Below, piece after piece: positions 8,865 through 20,200 of a DNA stretch of 64,000 bases. Location: contig NZ_JAHTKI010000001.1 of NCBI RefSeq assembly GCF_019145475.1, positions 248,001-312,000 of the forward strand, in the 5' to 3' direction. A program made the translations under genes and the position numbers. Below the pieces are notes generated by a model. It ran no database searches. It worked only from the letters and a program-made list of their open reading frames with translations, and was not told the DNA's origin. This DNA comes from Pseudomonas botevensis (GTDB taxonomy: Bacteria > Pseudomonadota > Gammaproteobacteria > Pseudomonadales > Pseudomonadaceae). How positions within the stretch are numbered: the first letter of the stretch is position 1; the number at the start of each line of letters is the position of its first letter.

Positions 8865-11522
8865 ATGATCAACGTAGACCTGCAACAACTCATCCAGGCG
8901 CTGGACGCCGAAACCCGTCGTGACCTGGAGCGTTCGGCCGAGCGTTGCGTCGCCCGTGGCGGCAGCAAGATTCTGGTCGAAGACTTGCTGCTGGGCCTGC
9001 TGGAGCGCCAGAACGGGCTGCTGTCGCGTGCCTTGCAGGATGCCGATGTGGATGCCGGCGAACTGAGTGCCGCGTTGCAGACCCGGGTCGAGCACAGCGC
9101 CTCGCGCAACCCGGTGTTCGCCCCGGAACTGGTGCAGTGGCTGCAAGACGCGCTGCTGGTGGCCAACCTCGAACTGGGCCAGACCCAGGTCGAAGACGCT
9201 GCGCTGATCCTCGCGTTGCTGCGCAACCCGATGCGTTACGCCGGCAGCCGCTATCAGCCGCTGCTCGCCAAACTGAACATCGAGCGCCTGAAGGAGTTTG
9301 CCCTGTCGCAACAGCCGCAGACCCAGGCCGATGGCAAGCCGGTTGCCCAAGGCGAATCGCTGCTGCAGCGCTTCACCCACAACCTGACCCAACAGGCCCG
9401 CGACGGCAAACTCGATCCGGTGCTGTGCCGCGATGGCGCGATTCGGCAGATGGTCGACATCCTCGCCCGTCGCCGCAAGAACAACCCGATCGTGGTCGGT
9501 GAGGCCGGGGTGGGTAAAACCGCCATCGTCGAAGGCCTGGCCTCGCGCATCGCTGCCGGTGAAGTGCCGCAGGTGCTCAAGGGCGTCGAGCTGCTGTCGC
9601 TGGACATGGGCCTGTTGCAGGCCGGCGCCAGCGTCAAGGGTGAGTTCGAGCGTCGCCTCAAGGGCGTGATCGACGAAGTCAAAGCTTCGCCGAAACCGAT
9701 CATTCTGTTCATCGACGAAGCTCACACCCTGATCGGTGCCGGTGGCAATGCCGGCGGTTCCGATGCGGCGAACCTGCTGAAGCCGGCGCTGGCCCGTGGC
9801 GAATTGCGCACCATCGCCGCCACCACTTGGGCCGAGTACAAGAAATACTTCGAGAAAGACCCTGCCCTGGCCCGTCGCTTCCAGCCGGTGCAGTTGCACG
9901 AACCGACGGTCAGCGAAGCGGTGACCATCCTTCGTGGTCTGGCGCAGGTCTACGAAAAGAGCCACGGCATCTACCTGCGCGATGACGCGGTGGTGTCGGC
10001 CGCTGAGCTGTCGGCCCGTTACCTCGCGGGTCGGCAGCTGCCGGACAAGGCAGTCGACGTCCTCGACACCGCGTGCGCCCGCGTGCGCATCAGCCTAGCC
10101 GCCGCCCCGGAAAGCCTTGAGCGCCTGCGTGGCGAACTGGCTGAAGGTGGCCGTCAGCGCCAGGCCCTGCGCCGCGATGCCGAGGCCGGCCTGCTGATCG
10201 ACCACGAAGCGCTGGATGCTCTGGAAGCGCGGCTGGACGAAGCCGAAACCGAAATGGTCGCTCTGGAAACTCTGTGGACCGAGCAGAAGCAGTTGGCCGA
10301 GCGCCTGCTGGAGCTGCGTCAGCAACTGGCGAAAGCCCGTGAAGCGGCGGCGGTCGAGCCGACCATCAGCGTCGAGGAAGACGCTGAAGGCACCGTGATC
10401 GAAACTCTGGTTGCCGAAGTCGATGAGGCACTCAGCGTTGAAGCGCTGGAAGCCCAACTCAATGAAACCCACAGCGCCCTGACCGCCGCGCAGGTCAAGG
10501 AGCGTCTGGTCAGCTTCGAAGTCTGCCCGCGCCTGGTGGCTGAAGTGATCAGCGCCTGGACCGGCGTGCCGCTGGCGCAACTGGCCCGTGAACACAACGC
10601 CAAGGTCGCGAGTTTCGCCACCGACCTGCGCGTGCGTATCCGTGGTCAGGAACAAGCCGTACACGCGCTGGATCGCTCGATGCGCGCCACCGCCGCCGGT
10701 CTGAACAAGCCTGACGCGCCGGTTGGCGTGTTCCTGCTGGTCGGCCCGAGCGGCGTCGGCAAGACCGAAACCGCCCTGGCCCTCGCTGATCTGCTGTACG
10801 GCGGCGACCGCTTTATCACCACCATCAACATGTCCGAGTTCCAGGAGAAGCACACCGTTTCCCGTCTGATCGGTGCGCCACCGGGCTACGTCGGTTACGG
10901 CGAGGGCGGCATGCTCACCGAAGCGGTGCGGCAGAAGCCGTACTCGGTGGTGCTGCTCGATGAAGTCGAGAAGGCCGACCCGGACGTGCTCAACCTGTTC
11001 TACCAAATCTTCGACAAGGGCGTGGCCAACGACGGCGAAGGGCGTGAAATCGACTTCCGCAACACGTTGATCCTGATGACCTCGAACCTGGGCAGCGACC
11101 GCATCAGCGACCTCTGCGAAGACGGCGCACGGCCGACCGCCGAAGTGCTGGAAGAAACCATTCGCCCGGTGCTCAGCAAACACTTCAAACCGGCCTTGCT
11201 GGCACGGATGAAAGTGGTGCCGTACTACCCGGTGGGCGGCCCGGTGCTGCGCGAGCTGATCGAAATCAAACTGGGCCGTCTCGGCGAGCGCCTGAACCGT
11301 CGTCAGCTGGATTTCAGCTGGTGCCAGAACCTCGTCGATCACCTGTCCGAGCGTTGCACCCAGAGCGAAAGCGGCGCACGTCTGATCGACCACTTGCTCG
11401 ACCAGCACGTGCTGCCACTGGTGGCCGACCGCTTGCTCGACGCCATGGCCACCGGTGAAAGCCTCAAGCGTGTCCATGCGACGCTCGACGGCGACGCTGG
11501 CGTGACGTGCGAGTTCGCCTGA
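8865..11522 (+). CDS. clpV: T6SS AAA+ ATPase ClpV (TssH), sheath disassembly
   Basis: An 885-residue Hsp100/ClpB-type ATPase that pulls apart contracted TssBC sheath for re-use. Order: Clp N-domain (residues ~1-150), first AAA+ module with Walker A GEAGVGKT and Walker B LFIDEAH, a coiled-coil middle domain (~420-560), second AAA+ module with GPSGVGKT and LLDEVEKADPD, then the C-terminal D2-small domain. All nucleotide-binding motifs are intact. Starts 11 bp after tssG with a GGACGTGAG site. Corresponds by order to clpV2 of P. aeruginosa HSI-II. Confidence 0.97.
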   Translation: MINVDLQQLIQALDAETRRDLERSAERCVARGGSKILVEDLLLGLLERQNGLLSRALQDADVDAGELSAALQTRVEHSASRNPVFAPELVQWLQDALLVANLELGQTQVEDAALILALLRNPMRYAGSRYQPLLAKLNIERLKEFALSQQPQTQADGKPVAQGESLLQRFTHNLTQQARDGKLDPVLCRDGAIRQMVDILARRRKNNPIVVGEAGVGKTAIVEGLASRIAAGEVPQVLKGVELLSLDMGLLQAGASVKGEFERRLKGVIDEVKASPKPIILFIDEAHTLIGAGGNAGGSDAANLLKPALARGELRTIAATTWAEYKKYFEKDPALARRFQPVQLHEPTVSEAVTILRGLAQVYEKSHGIYLRDDAVVSAAELSARYLAGRQLPDKAVDVLDTACARVRISLAAAPESLERLRGELAEGGRQRQALRRDAEAGLLIDHEALDALEARLDEAETEMVALETLWTEQKQLAERLLELRQQLAKAREAAAVEPTISVEEDAEGTVIETLVAEVDEALSVEALEAQLNETHSALTAAQVKERLVSFEVCPRLVAEVISAWTGVPLAQLAREHNAKVASFATDLRVRIRGQEQAVHALDRSMRATAAGLNKPDAPVGVFLLVGPSGVGKTETALALADLLYGGDRFITTINMSEFQEKHTVSRLIGAPPGYVGYGEGGMLTEAVRQKPYSVVLLDEVEKADPDVLNLFYQIFDKGVANDGEGREIDFRNTLILMTSNLGSDRISDLCEDGARPTAEVLEETIRPVLSKHFKPALLARMKVVPYYPVGGPVLRELIEIKLGRLGERLNRRQLDFSWCQNLVDHLSERCTQSESGARLIDHLLDQHVLPLVADRLLDAMATGESLKRVHATLDGDAGVTCEFA

Positions 11523-11532
11523 GGTGGGCGTG

Positions 11533-13053
<1,521 letters not shown>

Positions 13054-13191
13054 TCGCCGATTGTTGTCCTCCTCCCGGAGGATGACGCGAAGGCCGCAAT
13101 CCAGAGCCTTCGCGATCCACCCGGTCATCAATTTCAGCGCCGCCCGAGAGGGTCGGCGCTTTGTGCTTTGTCTAGCCCTGGAGACTCTCTG

Positions 13192-13332
13192 ATGTCTGTT
13201 CGTCACTGGCACGCCGCCTTGCTGGCCCTCGTCGTTCTATGCGGCCTCGGCGGTTGCAGCGGCAATTACAAATTCAACGACAACGACTATCGCCCGTTGG
13301 GTGATCCGCAAGCGGTCAATCGCGGCAAGTGA
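13192..13332 (+). CDS. 46-residue lipoprotein in T6SS operon (HSI-II orfX position)
   Basis: A very short gene easily missed by gene callers. ATG at 13192 follows a GGAGACTCTCTG ribosome site, and the stop is at 13330-13332. The protein has a hydrophobic signal and a lipobox LGGC with the cysteine at residue 22, then only ~24 polar residues (GNYKFNDNDYRPLGDP). It lies between sfa and the FHA gene, the same place as the small orfX/PA1664-type gene of P. aeruginosa HSI-II. Function is not known to me; location suggests an outer-membrane or periplasmic accessory of the T6SS. Confidence 0.8.
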   Translation: MSVRHWHAALLALVVLCGLGGCSGNYKFNDNDYRPLGDPQAVNRGK

Positions 13333-13350
13333 CCGCAAGGAGCATCAAAC

Positions 13351-14547
13351 ATGGAACTGGTTTTCGAAATGCTGAACACCAAGCAGTTCGTGCCCACCGA
13401 GTTGTGCCAGAAGACCTTCAAACAGGCCGGCGGCGTGATCGGGCGGGGCGAGGACTGCGACTGGATCATCCCGGACCGCAAGCGTCACCTGTCCAACCAC
13501 CACGCGATCGTCAGCTATCGCGAGGGTACGTTTTTCCTGACCGACACCAGCAGCAACGGGGTGCAGGACGGTGACAGCGGTGCGCGTCTGCACAAGGGCG
13601 AGCCGGTGCGCATCGAGCACGGCAGCACATACGTGCTGGGCGACTTCGAGATTCGCGCGCGTCTGGTGCGCGACCCGGCGACCTTCGACGGTGAGGCGGG
13701 GCGCCCGCGCGCGGCCGGCAGCATCATCCCGGACGACGCGTTCCTCGACCTCGATCCGCTCAACGCCCTCGAACAGCAGGAGCGTGTGTATTCGGAAATC
13801 GACGAACTGCTGGCACCGAACACCAAGCCGGAAGACTCCCGTCAGCGTGCCGACTACGCGCGCATCGACATGGAAAGCCTGATGGTGCCGGAGCTGATCG
13901 TCGCTCCCGCTGAACCTGCGCCTGCTCCGGCCCCGAAAGCCGTCGAGCGTCAGAGCGAAGGTTTCTGGGAGAAGTTCGGCGCCGCGTTGGGCGTGGATGT
14001 CAAAGGCCTGGATCACGACGCCCGCGAAGCCCTGGCGCTGAATGCCGCGCGTCTGCTCAAGCAAAGCGTCGGCGGTTTGCAGCAGAGCCTGCGCACCCGT
14101 TCCGAGCTGAAAAACGAACTGCGTCTGGCCCAGACCACCGTGCAAGGCACCAACAAGAACCCGCTGAAATTCGCGGTGGATGCCAGCGAAGCCCTGGACA
14201 TCCTGTTGCAGCCGCACAAGCCGGGGCACCTGCCGGCCGAGCAAGCCATTTCCCGGGCGTTCCGCGACTTGCAGGCGCATCAGGTGGCGCTGCTGACCGC
14301 CAGTCGTGCAGCGGTTCGCGGCACCCTGGAGCACTTCTCGCCGGAGCAGTTGACCCTGCGTTTCGAGCGCGACAACAAACCGTTGATCGCCACCTCCGGC
14401 GGGCGCTGGAGAGCCTTTGGCCGTTACCACCAGGCGCTGCGTCAGGACGACGACTGGAGCGAACGCCTGCTCGCCCGCGATTTCGCCCAGGCCTACGAAG
14501 AACAGATTCGCCTGATTTCCACCCTCCACACCGACCACCAAGGATGA
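13351..14547 (+). CDS. fha: T6SS FHA-domain protein (TagH/Fha-type)
   Basis: A 398-residue protein with an N-terminal forkhead-associated domain (residues ~20-100: GVIGRGEDCDWIIPDRKRH, then the SNHHAIV and TSSNG elements) that binds phosphothreonine, and a C-terminal domain (~200-390) typical of type VI FHA proteins. It should act with the kinase and phosphatase genes at the end of the operon in post-translational control of T6SS assembly. A proline/alanine linker around residues 187-198 joins the two parts. Start has AAGGAGC; the stop overlaps tssJ by 4 bp. Confidence 0.93.
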   Translation: MELVFEMLNTKQFVPTELCQKTFKQAGGVIGRGEDCDWIIPDRKRHLSNHHAIVSYREGTFFLTDTSSNGVQDGDSGARLHKGEPVRIEHGSTYVLGDFEIRARLVRDPATFDGEAGRPRAAGSIIPDDAFLDLDPLNALEQQERVYSEIDELLAPNTKPEDSRQRADYARIDMESLMVPELIVAPAEPAPAPAPKAVERQSEGFWEKFGAALGVDVKGLDHDAREALALNAARLLKQSVGGLQQSLRTRSELKNELRLAQTTVQGTNKNPLKFAVDASEALDILLQPHKPGHLPAEQAISRAFRDLQAHQVALLTASRAAVRGTLEHFSPEQLTLRFERDNKPLIATSGGRWRAFGRYHQALRQDDDWSERLLARDFAQAYEEQIRLISTLHTDHQG

Positions 14548-15053
14548 TGCGCATGTCTCGCCGCTCGACCGCTTTTTTCCAGACGCTGACCGCGCTCACC
14601 CTGCTGGTGCTGCTCGCCGGTTGCTCGTCGCTGTCGCCGTATTCGAAAGTGACCAAGGTCAACCTGAAGCTGACCGGCAGCGATCAGTTGAACCCGGACC
14701 TCAACGGCCGCCCGTCGCCGATCGTGGTGCGGCTGTTCGAACTCAAGCATCCGGTGACCTTCGAGAACGCTGACTTCTTCAGCCTTTACGAGCGCGCCAA
14801 GGAGTCCCTCAACCCGGATCTGGTGGCCAGCGAGGAACTCGAACTGCGCCCCGGTGAAACCGTGGAAATGAAACTCAGCGTGGAGGAGGGCAGCCGTTAC
14901 GTGGGCATCCTTGCCGCTTATCGCGATCTGCCGGAAACCAAATGGCGCTACACGATCCAGCTCACCCCGGTGGAACTCAACGAGGCTGACCTGACCCTCG
15001 ACCAGGCCGGTATCCGCAATACCCACGAAGTGCTCGCCAAGGCGGATGACTGA
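14544..15053 (+). CDS. tssJ: T6SS outer-membrane lipoprotein TssJ
   Basis: A 169-residue lipoprotein (SciN/Lip family) that anchors the TssLM membrane complex to the outer membrane. The signal peptide ends in lipobox LLAGC with the cysteine at residue 27; the mature part is a beta-sandwich with the family's PIVVRLFELKHPVTFENADF stretch. The first ATG overlaps the fha stop (ATGA); other in-frame ATGs at 14547 and 14553 are possible starts and would only shorten the signal. Followed 2 bp later by tssK. Confidence 0.95.
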   Translation: MMRMSRRSTAFFQTLTALTLLVLLAGCSSLSPYSKVTKVNLKLTGSDQLNPDLNGRPSPIVVRLFELKHPVTFENADFFSLYERAKESLNPDLVASEELELRPGETVEMKLSVEEGSRYVGILAAYRDLPETKWRYTIQLTPVELNEADLTLDQAGIRNTHEVLAKADD

Positions 15054-15055
15054 TT

Positions 15056-16387
15056 ATGAATACCCATAAAGTCATTTGGCAGGAAGGCATGTTGCTGCGC
15101 CCGCAGCACTTCCAGCACAACGACCGTTACTACGATCACCAGATGAAGACCCGCACCCAGTTGCTGGGTGGTTACACCTGGGGTTTCCTCAATCTGGAGA
15201 TCGACCTGCAATTCCTCAACATGGGCAAACTGGTGATCAGTGAAGCCTCGGGGATCCTGCCGGACGGCAGCCTGTTCGAACTCGGCGGCAACACCGAGCC
15301 GCTGGCGCTGGACGTACCGCCGAACACCGGCAACACGCCGATCTATCTGGCGCTGCCGCTGGTCACCGGCAACCACATCGAAGCCCGGCGCCCGGAACAG
15401 TCCGACGTGCTGGCGCGCTACACCGCCTATGAAACCGAAGTGGCCGACTCCAACGCCGGCGACGACTCGTCGAGCCAGGTCAAATGCGGTCGCCCGGACT
15501 TCAAACTGTTGCTCGGCGAGCAGCAGAGCGACCAGGCTTATGTGAAGCTGAAGATCTGCGACGTGCTCGACACCACGCCCGACGGCGTGATCAGCCTCGA
15601 TCCGGATTTCGTCCCGACCTACATTCAGGCCCACGCCTCCAGCTACCTGCTGTCGTGCCTGAAAGAAGTGATCAGCATGCTCAACCACCGGGGCGACACG
15701 ATTGCCGAGCGCATTCGTTCGAACGGCAAGGTCGGTGGCGCGGAAGTCGGCGACTTCATGATGCTGCAACTGATCAACCGCACCGAATTGCTGCTGCGCC
15801 ACTATCTGGGCCTGGAGCAAGTACACCCGGAAGAGTTGTATCGCACGCTGCTGACCATGCTCGGCGATCTGGCGACCTTCTCCAGCGACAGCAAGCGTCC
15901 GCGTCTGGACAGCCGCTACTCCCACGCCGACCAGGGCGCGAGCTTCCGCAAGCTGATGGAGTCGATCCGTCAGGTGTTGTCGATGGTGCTGGAACAGCAC
16001 GCCATCGAACTGATCCTGCAAGCGCGTCAGTACGGGATCATCGTGTCGCCGTTGCACGACCACAAACTGCTGGGCTCGGCGTCGTTCGTGCTCGCGGCCA
16101 GTGCCAACTGCGACTCGGAAGAACTGCGCCACCGCTTGCCGGCGCACCTCAAGGTCGGCCCGGTGGAGCGGATTCGCCAACTGGTCAACCTGCACCTGCC
16201 GGGGATCAAGGTCAAACCGTTGCCGGTGGCCCCACGGCAGATCGCGTTCCACTCGAACAAAACCTATTTCATCCTCGAACTCAGTTCCGAAGACCTGGCG
16301 CAACTCGAACGCTCCGGCGGCTTCGCGTTCCACGTGTCCGGCGAATTTGCCGAGCTTGAACTGAAATTCTGGGCCATCAGGAACTGA
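15056..16387 (+). CDS. tssK: T6SS baseplate-membrane adaptor TssK
   Basis: A 443-residue protein (VasE/ImpJ family) that trimerises and links the baseplate to the TssJLM complex. The N-terminal VIWQEGMLLRPQHFQ motif is diagnostic, and a shoulder domain, helical bundle and C-terminal head region follow at normal length. Starts 2 bp after tssJ and ends 5 bp before tssL, as expected for the HSI-II order. Confidence 0.97.
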   Translation: MNTHKVIWQEGMLLRPQHFQHNDRYYDHQMKTRTQLLGGYTWGFLNLEIDLQFLNMGKLVISEASGILPDGSLFELGGNTEPLALDVPPNTGNTPIYLALPLVTGNHIEARRPEQSDVLARYTAYETEVADSNAGDDSSSQVKCGRPDFKLLLGEQQSDQAYVKLKICDVLDTTPDGVISLDPDFVPTYIQAHASSYLLSCLKEVISMLNHRGDTIAERIRSNGKVGGAEVGDFMMLQLINRTELLLRHYLGLEQVHPEELYRTLLTMLGDLATFSSDSKRPRLDSRYSHADQGASFRKLMESIRQVLSMVLEQHAIELILQARQYGIIVSPLHDHKLLGSASFVLAASANCDSEELRHRLPAHLKVGPVERIRQLVNLHLPGIKVKPLPVAPRQIAFHSNKTYFILELSSEDLAQLERSGGFAFHVSGEFAELELKFWAIRN

Positions 16388-16392
16388 CCGAC

Positions 16393-17268
16393 ATGATCAA
16401 GGACATGGAACACAACCAGGACGACAAAACCGTCCTGCTCGACCGTCAGGGCCATGGCCCGGCGTCGAGTCCGCTGACCGACTTCGCCGCGCCGCCGCGC
16501 TTCGAGCAACTGGAAGAACGGATGATCTACGCCGCGCGCCTGCGCCCGGCGGAAGCCTTCAACATCAGCCTCAATTCGCTGGTGGCCGCGTCCTCCGAAC
16601 TGCTCTCGGAAGTGGTGCGCCTCAAGCACAGCGAAACCCGCGAGGATCTCTACGCGCTCAATGAGCGCCTGACCGCCGGGCTCAAGCTGTTTGAAGTGCG
16701 GGCCCTGCACAACGGCGCCGAAAGCAGCCAGGTGATGGCCGCGCGTTACGTGCTCTGCACCGTGGTCGACGAAGCCGTCGTCACCACGCCGTGGGGCAAC
16801 GAGAGCGAGTGGTCGCAGATGAGCCTGCTCAGCAGCTTCCACAACGAAACCTTCGGTGGCGAGAAGTTCTTCCAGCTGCTGGATCGGCTGTCGAAAAACC
16901 CGGTCAAGCACCTGCCGATGCTGGAATTGATGTACCTGTGCCTGTCCCTCGGTTTCGAGGGCAAGTACCGCGTGCAGGCGCGCGGCATGCTCGAACTCGA
17001 AGGCATTCGCGACGCCTTGTACCGGCAGATCCGTCAGTTGCGTGGCGACGTGCCGCGCGAACTGTCGCCGCACTGGGAAGGCCTCAACGATCAGCGCCGC
17101 AGTCTGGTGCGCATCGTGCCGGCGTGGATGGTGGTGCTGTTCACCTTCGTCTGCCTGGTGATGATGTATTCGGGTTTCGCCTGGGTCTTGGGCGAGCAGC
17201 GCGACACCATTCTGCAACCCTATCAGCCGATCGATCCGGTTGCGGTCCAGCCGCAGTCGCAGCCGTAA
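16393..17268 (+). CDS. tssL: T6SS inner-membrane protein TssL (DotU/IcmH)
   Basis: A 291-residue protein with a cytoplasmic helical domain (residues ~50-225; FHNETFGGEKFF and the LMYLCLSLGFEGKY motif are typical) and one C-terminal transmembrane helix near residues 245-268. It forms the membrane complex with TssM and TssJ. No C-terminal peptidoglycan-binding domain is present, so it is the short DotU type. ATG at 16393 is the likely start, with ATG 16405 a possible alternative. Confidence 0.95.
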   Translation: MIKDMEHNQDDKTVLLDRQGHGPASSPLTDFAAPPRFEQLEERMIYAARLRPAEAFNISLNSLVAASSELLSEVVRLKHSETREDLYALNERLTAGLKLFEVRALHNGAESSQVMAARYVLCTVVDEAVVTTPWGNESEWSQMSLLSSFHNETFGGEKFFQLLDRLSKNPVKHLPMLELMYLCLSLGFEGKYRVQARGMLELEGIRDALYRQIRQLRGDVPRELSPHWEGLNDQRRSLVRIVPAWMVVLFTFVCLVMMYSGFAWVLGEQRDTILQPYQPIDPVAVQPQSQP

Positions 17269-17281
17269 ACAGGGACGTGTG

Positions 17282-20200
17282 ATGAAAAAGTTTTTCAAGA
17301 AAGTCGGCGCCTTCCTGCGCCAGACCTGGGTCTGGACCCTGCTGCTGGTGCTGTTCGTGGCGCTGCTGGTGTGGTTCGTCGGGCCATTGCTGGCGGTCGA
17401 TGACTACAAGTTCTGGGAAGGTTCGACCTCCCGCCTGCTGACCATCAGCGTGCTGTTCCTGATCTGGGGCCTGACCATGGTCTTCGTCAGCTGGCGCGCC
17501 GGTGTGCGCAAGAAAGCTGTCGAAGCCACCGAAGACGGCCAGGATCGGATTCGCCGCGAAGAGCTGATCGACGAAGAGCAGAAAGAGTTGAAGGCGCGGT
17601 TCAAGGACGCGCTGAAAACCCTCAAGACCTCGAGCCTGTATCGCGGCCGCAGCGAACGCTGGCGCAGTGACTTGCCGTGGTACTTGCTGATCGGCCCGCA
17701 AGCCAGCGGCAAGACCAGCCTGCTGGACTTCTCCGGGCTGGAATTCCCGATCAACAAGATCGACCGCAAGCTGACCCGCGACACCCTCGGCACCCGTCAT
17801 TGCGACTGGTACTTTGCCGACCACGGCGTGCTGATCGACACCGCCGGGCGCTACACCACCCAGGCCGATTCGGAAGTCGACGGCAGTGCCTGGACCACCT
17901 TGCTCGAACTGCTGCGCAAGCGTCGGCGCGGCCGTCCGCTGAACGGCGTGCTGGTGACCATTCCGGTGGAAATCCTCACCGGTGGCAGCGAGCAGGAGAT
18001 GGAAACCCTGTCCCGTCAGGTGCGCGCGCGCCTGCAGGACGTTTATCAGAAGCTGCACGTCGATGTGCCGGTGTATCTGGTACTGAGCAAGGCTGACAAG
18101 CTGCTGGGTTTCGACGAGTTCTTCGACCAACTGACCCGCGAAGAAAGCGATCAGGTACTCGGCACCAGTTTCCGCAAGGATCAGGTTGGCACCGACGTCG
18201 CCGTGCTGCGCGGCGAGTTCGAAGAGCTGCTGCGTCGCCTCAACAGCCAGGTGATCATGCGCATGCACTCCGAGCGCGACACCCAGCGCCGTGGCCGCAT
18301 CCTCGACTTCCCGCATCAACTGGGGCAGATCGGCGAGCGCCTGTGCCTGTTCGTCGACATGGCGTTCACCGGCAACCGCTATCAGCGGGCAACGCAGCTG
18401 CGCGGTTTCTACCTGACCAGCGCCCCGCACCTGACCCAGGAAATGGACTCGACCACCGCCGGCATCGGCGCCAGCCTGGGCATGAACGCCGGCGTGCTGC
18501 CGACCCTGCGCAGCGGGCGTTCGCGGTTCATCCACCACTTGCTCAGCCAGGTGATTTTCCCCGAGGCCGATCTGGCCGGTCTGGACAAGCGCGAGCGCAG
18601 CCGCATCCATTGGGGCCAGCGCGCGTTGTATGTTGGCGCACTGGCGGCGCTGGCACTGTTCGGCATGCTCTGGGCCGGTGGTTTCTCGGCCAACTACGAG
18701 CGTCTGGAAAACCTGCGCAACCTGGCGCAGAGCTGGACTCAGCAACGTTCGGCGCTGTCCCCGCGCGATGACGCGATGGGCGTGCTGAAAACCCTCGACA
18801 CCAGCTACGCCGCGACTCAGGTGTTCCCGAAGAAGGGCGACGTTTCGTACCACGAACGGGGCGGCCTGTATCAGGGCGAAGACGTCAATCCGCTGGTCAG
18901 GGAGGCTTACGAGCGCGAGCTCGAGAAGCAGTTGCTGCCACGGGTTGCGACCCTGTTGGAGGGCCAGATCCGCGCCAACATGAAGGATCGCGAACGCCTG
19001 CTCAACAGCCTGCGCGCGTACCTGATGCTGAACATGAAGGATCGTCGCGATCCGGCGTGGCTCAAGGACTGGATCGCCACTGACTGGTCGCTGCGCTACA
19101 CCGGCAACACGGCGGTGCAGAACGGTCTGAACACCCACCTCGAACGCCTGCTGAAGCAGCCATTCATCTACCCGCTCAACGACCAGCTGGTCGCCCAGGC
19201 GCGTCAGGTGTTGCGCAGCGAATCCCTGGCGAACGTGGTGTACCGCATGCTCCGCGAGCAGGCGCGCAACCTGCCGGAATACCGTTTCAGCCAACACCTC
19301 GGCCCGCAGGGCTCGCTGTTTGTCGGCACCGACTACGTGATTCCGGGCTTCTACACCCAGCAGGGCTACCAGCAATATTTCTCGGTGCAGGGCTCGGCGC
19401 TGGTTACCGACATCCTGCGTGACAACTGGGTGCTGGGCGAAGGCGCGGGCATCAGCGACATGGACTTGCGTCGCCTGATGGTCGAGCTGGAGCAACTGTA
19501 CTTCCGCGACTACGCCAACTACTGGAGCGAGGCCGTTGGCCAAGTGGCATTGCCACCGATCAGCGATGCCGGTGAAGGCGCCGAGCAACTGGCAGGCCTG
19601 ACATCGGCCAACTCGCCGGTGCTGGCGTTGCTGACCGAAGTGCGTGAGAACACCCGTTTCCCGGTGGTCGCCGATCCGGTCGATGAAGCGGGCGATGCCG
19701 CTGATGCGTTGGCCGGGCAAAAAGGCAAGCTGGGTAAAGTCGGTAAACTGGCGTCGGCCGTAGCGGACAAGGCTTCTGCGCTGGCCGTGGCGAAAAACCT
19801 GCCGGACACCGCGAAGAAATCGCTGCAACGTCGCTTCGAACCGCTGCATAAACTGCTCGACGACAACAACGGCCCGGCGGCCGACCTGACGCCTGCGCTG
19901 AGCGCACTCAACGACCTGCAACTGCAACTGGCCAGCCTGGCCCGTTCCAGCTCGCCGGAACAAGCCGCGTTCGAACTGGCCAAGACCCGCATGAGCGGCC
20001 AGCGCGATGCGCTGACCAACCTGCGCAATGCGTCCGGGCGTCTGCCGCGTCCGCTGAGCGTGTGGTTCAACGTGCTGGCCGAAGACTCCTGGCGCCTGGT
20101 GCTCAACGATGCCTATCAATACCTGAACGGCCGTTATCAGAACGAGCTGTACAGCGTGTATGGCAAGACCATCAGCAAGCGTTATCCGTTCAGCGCTTCG

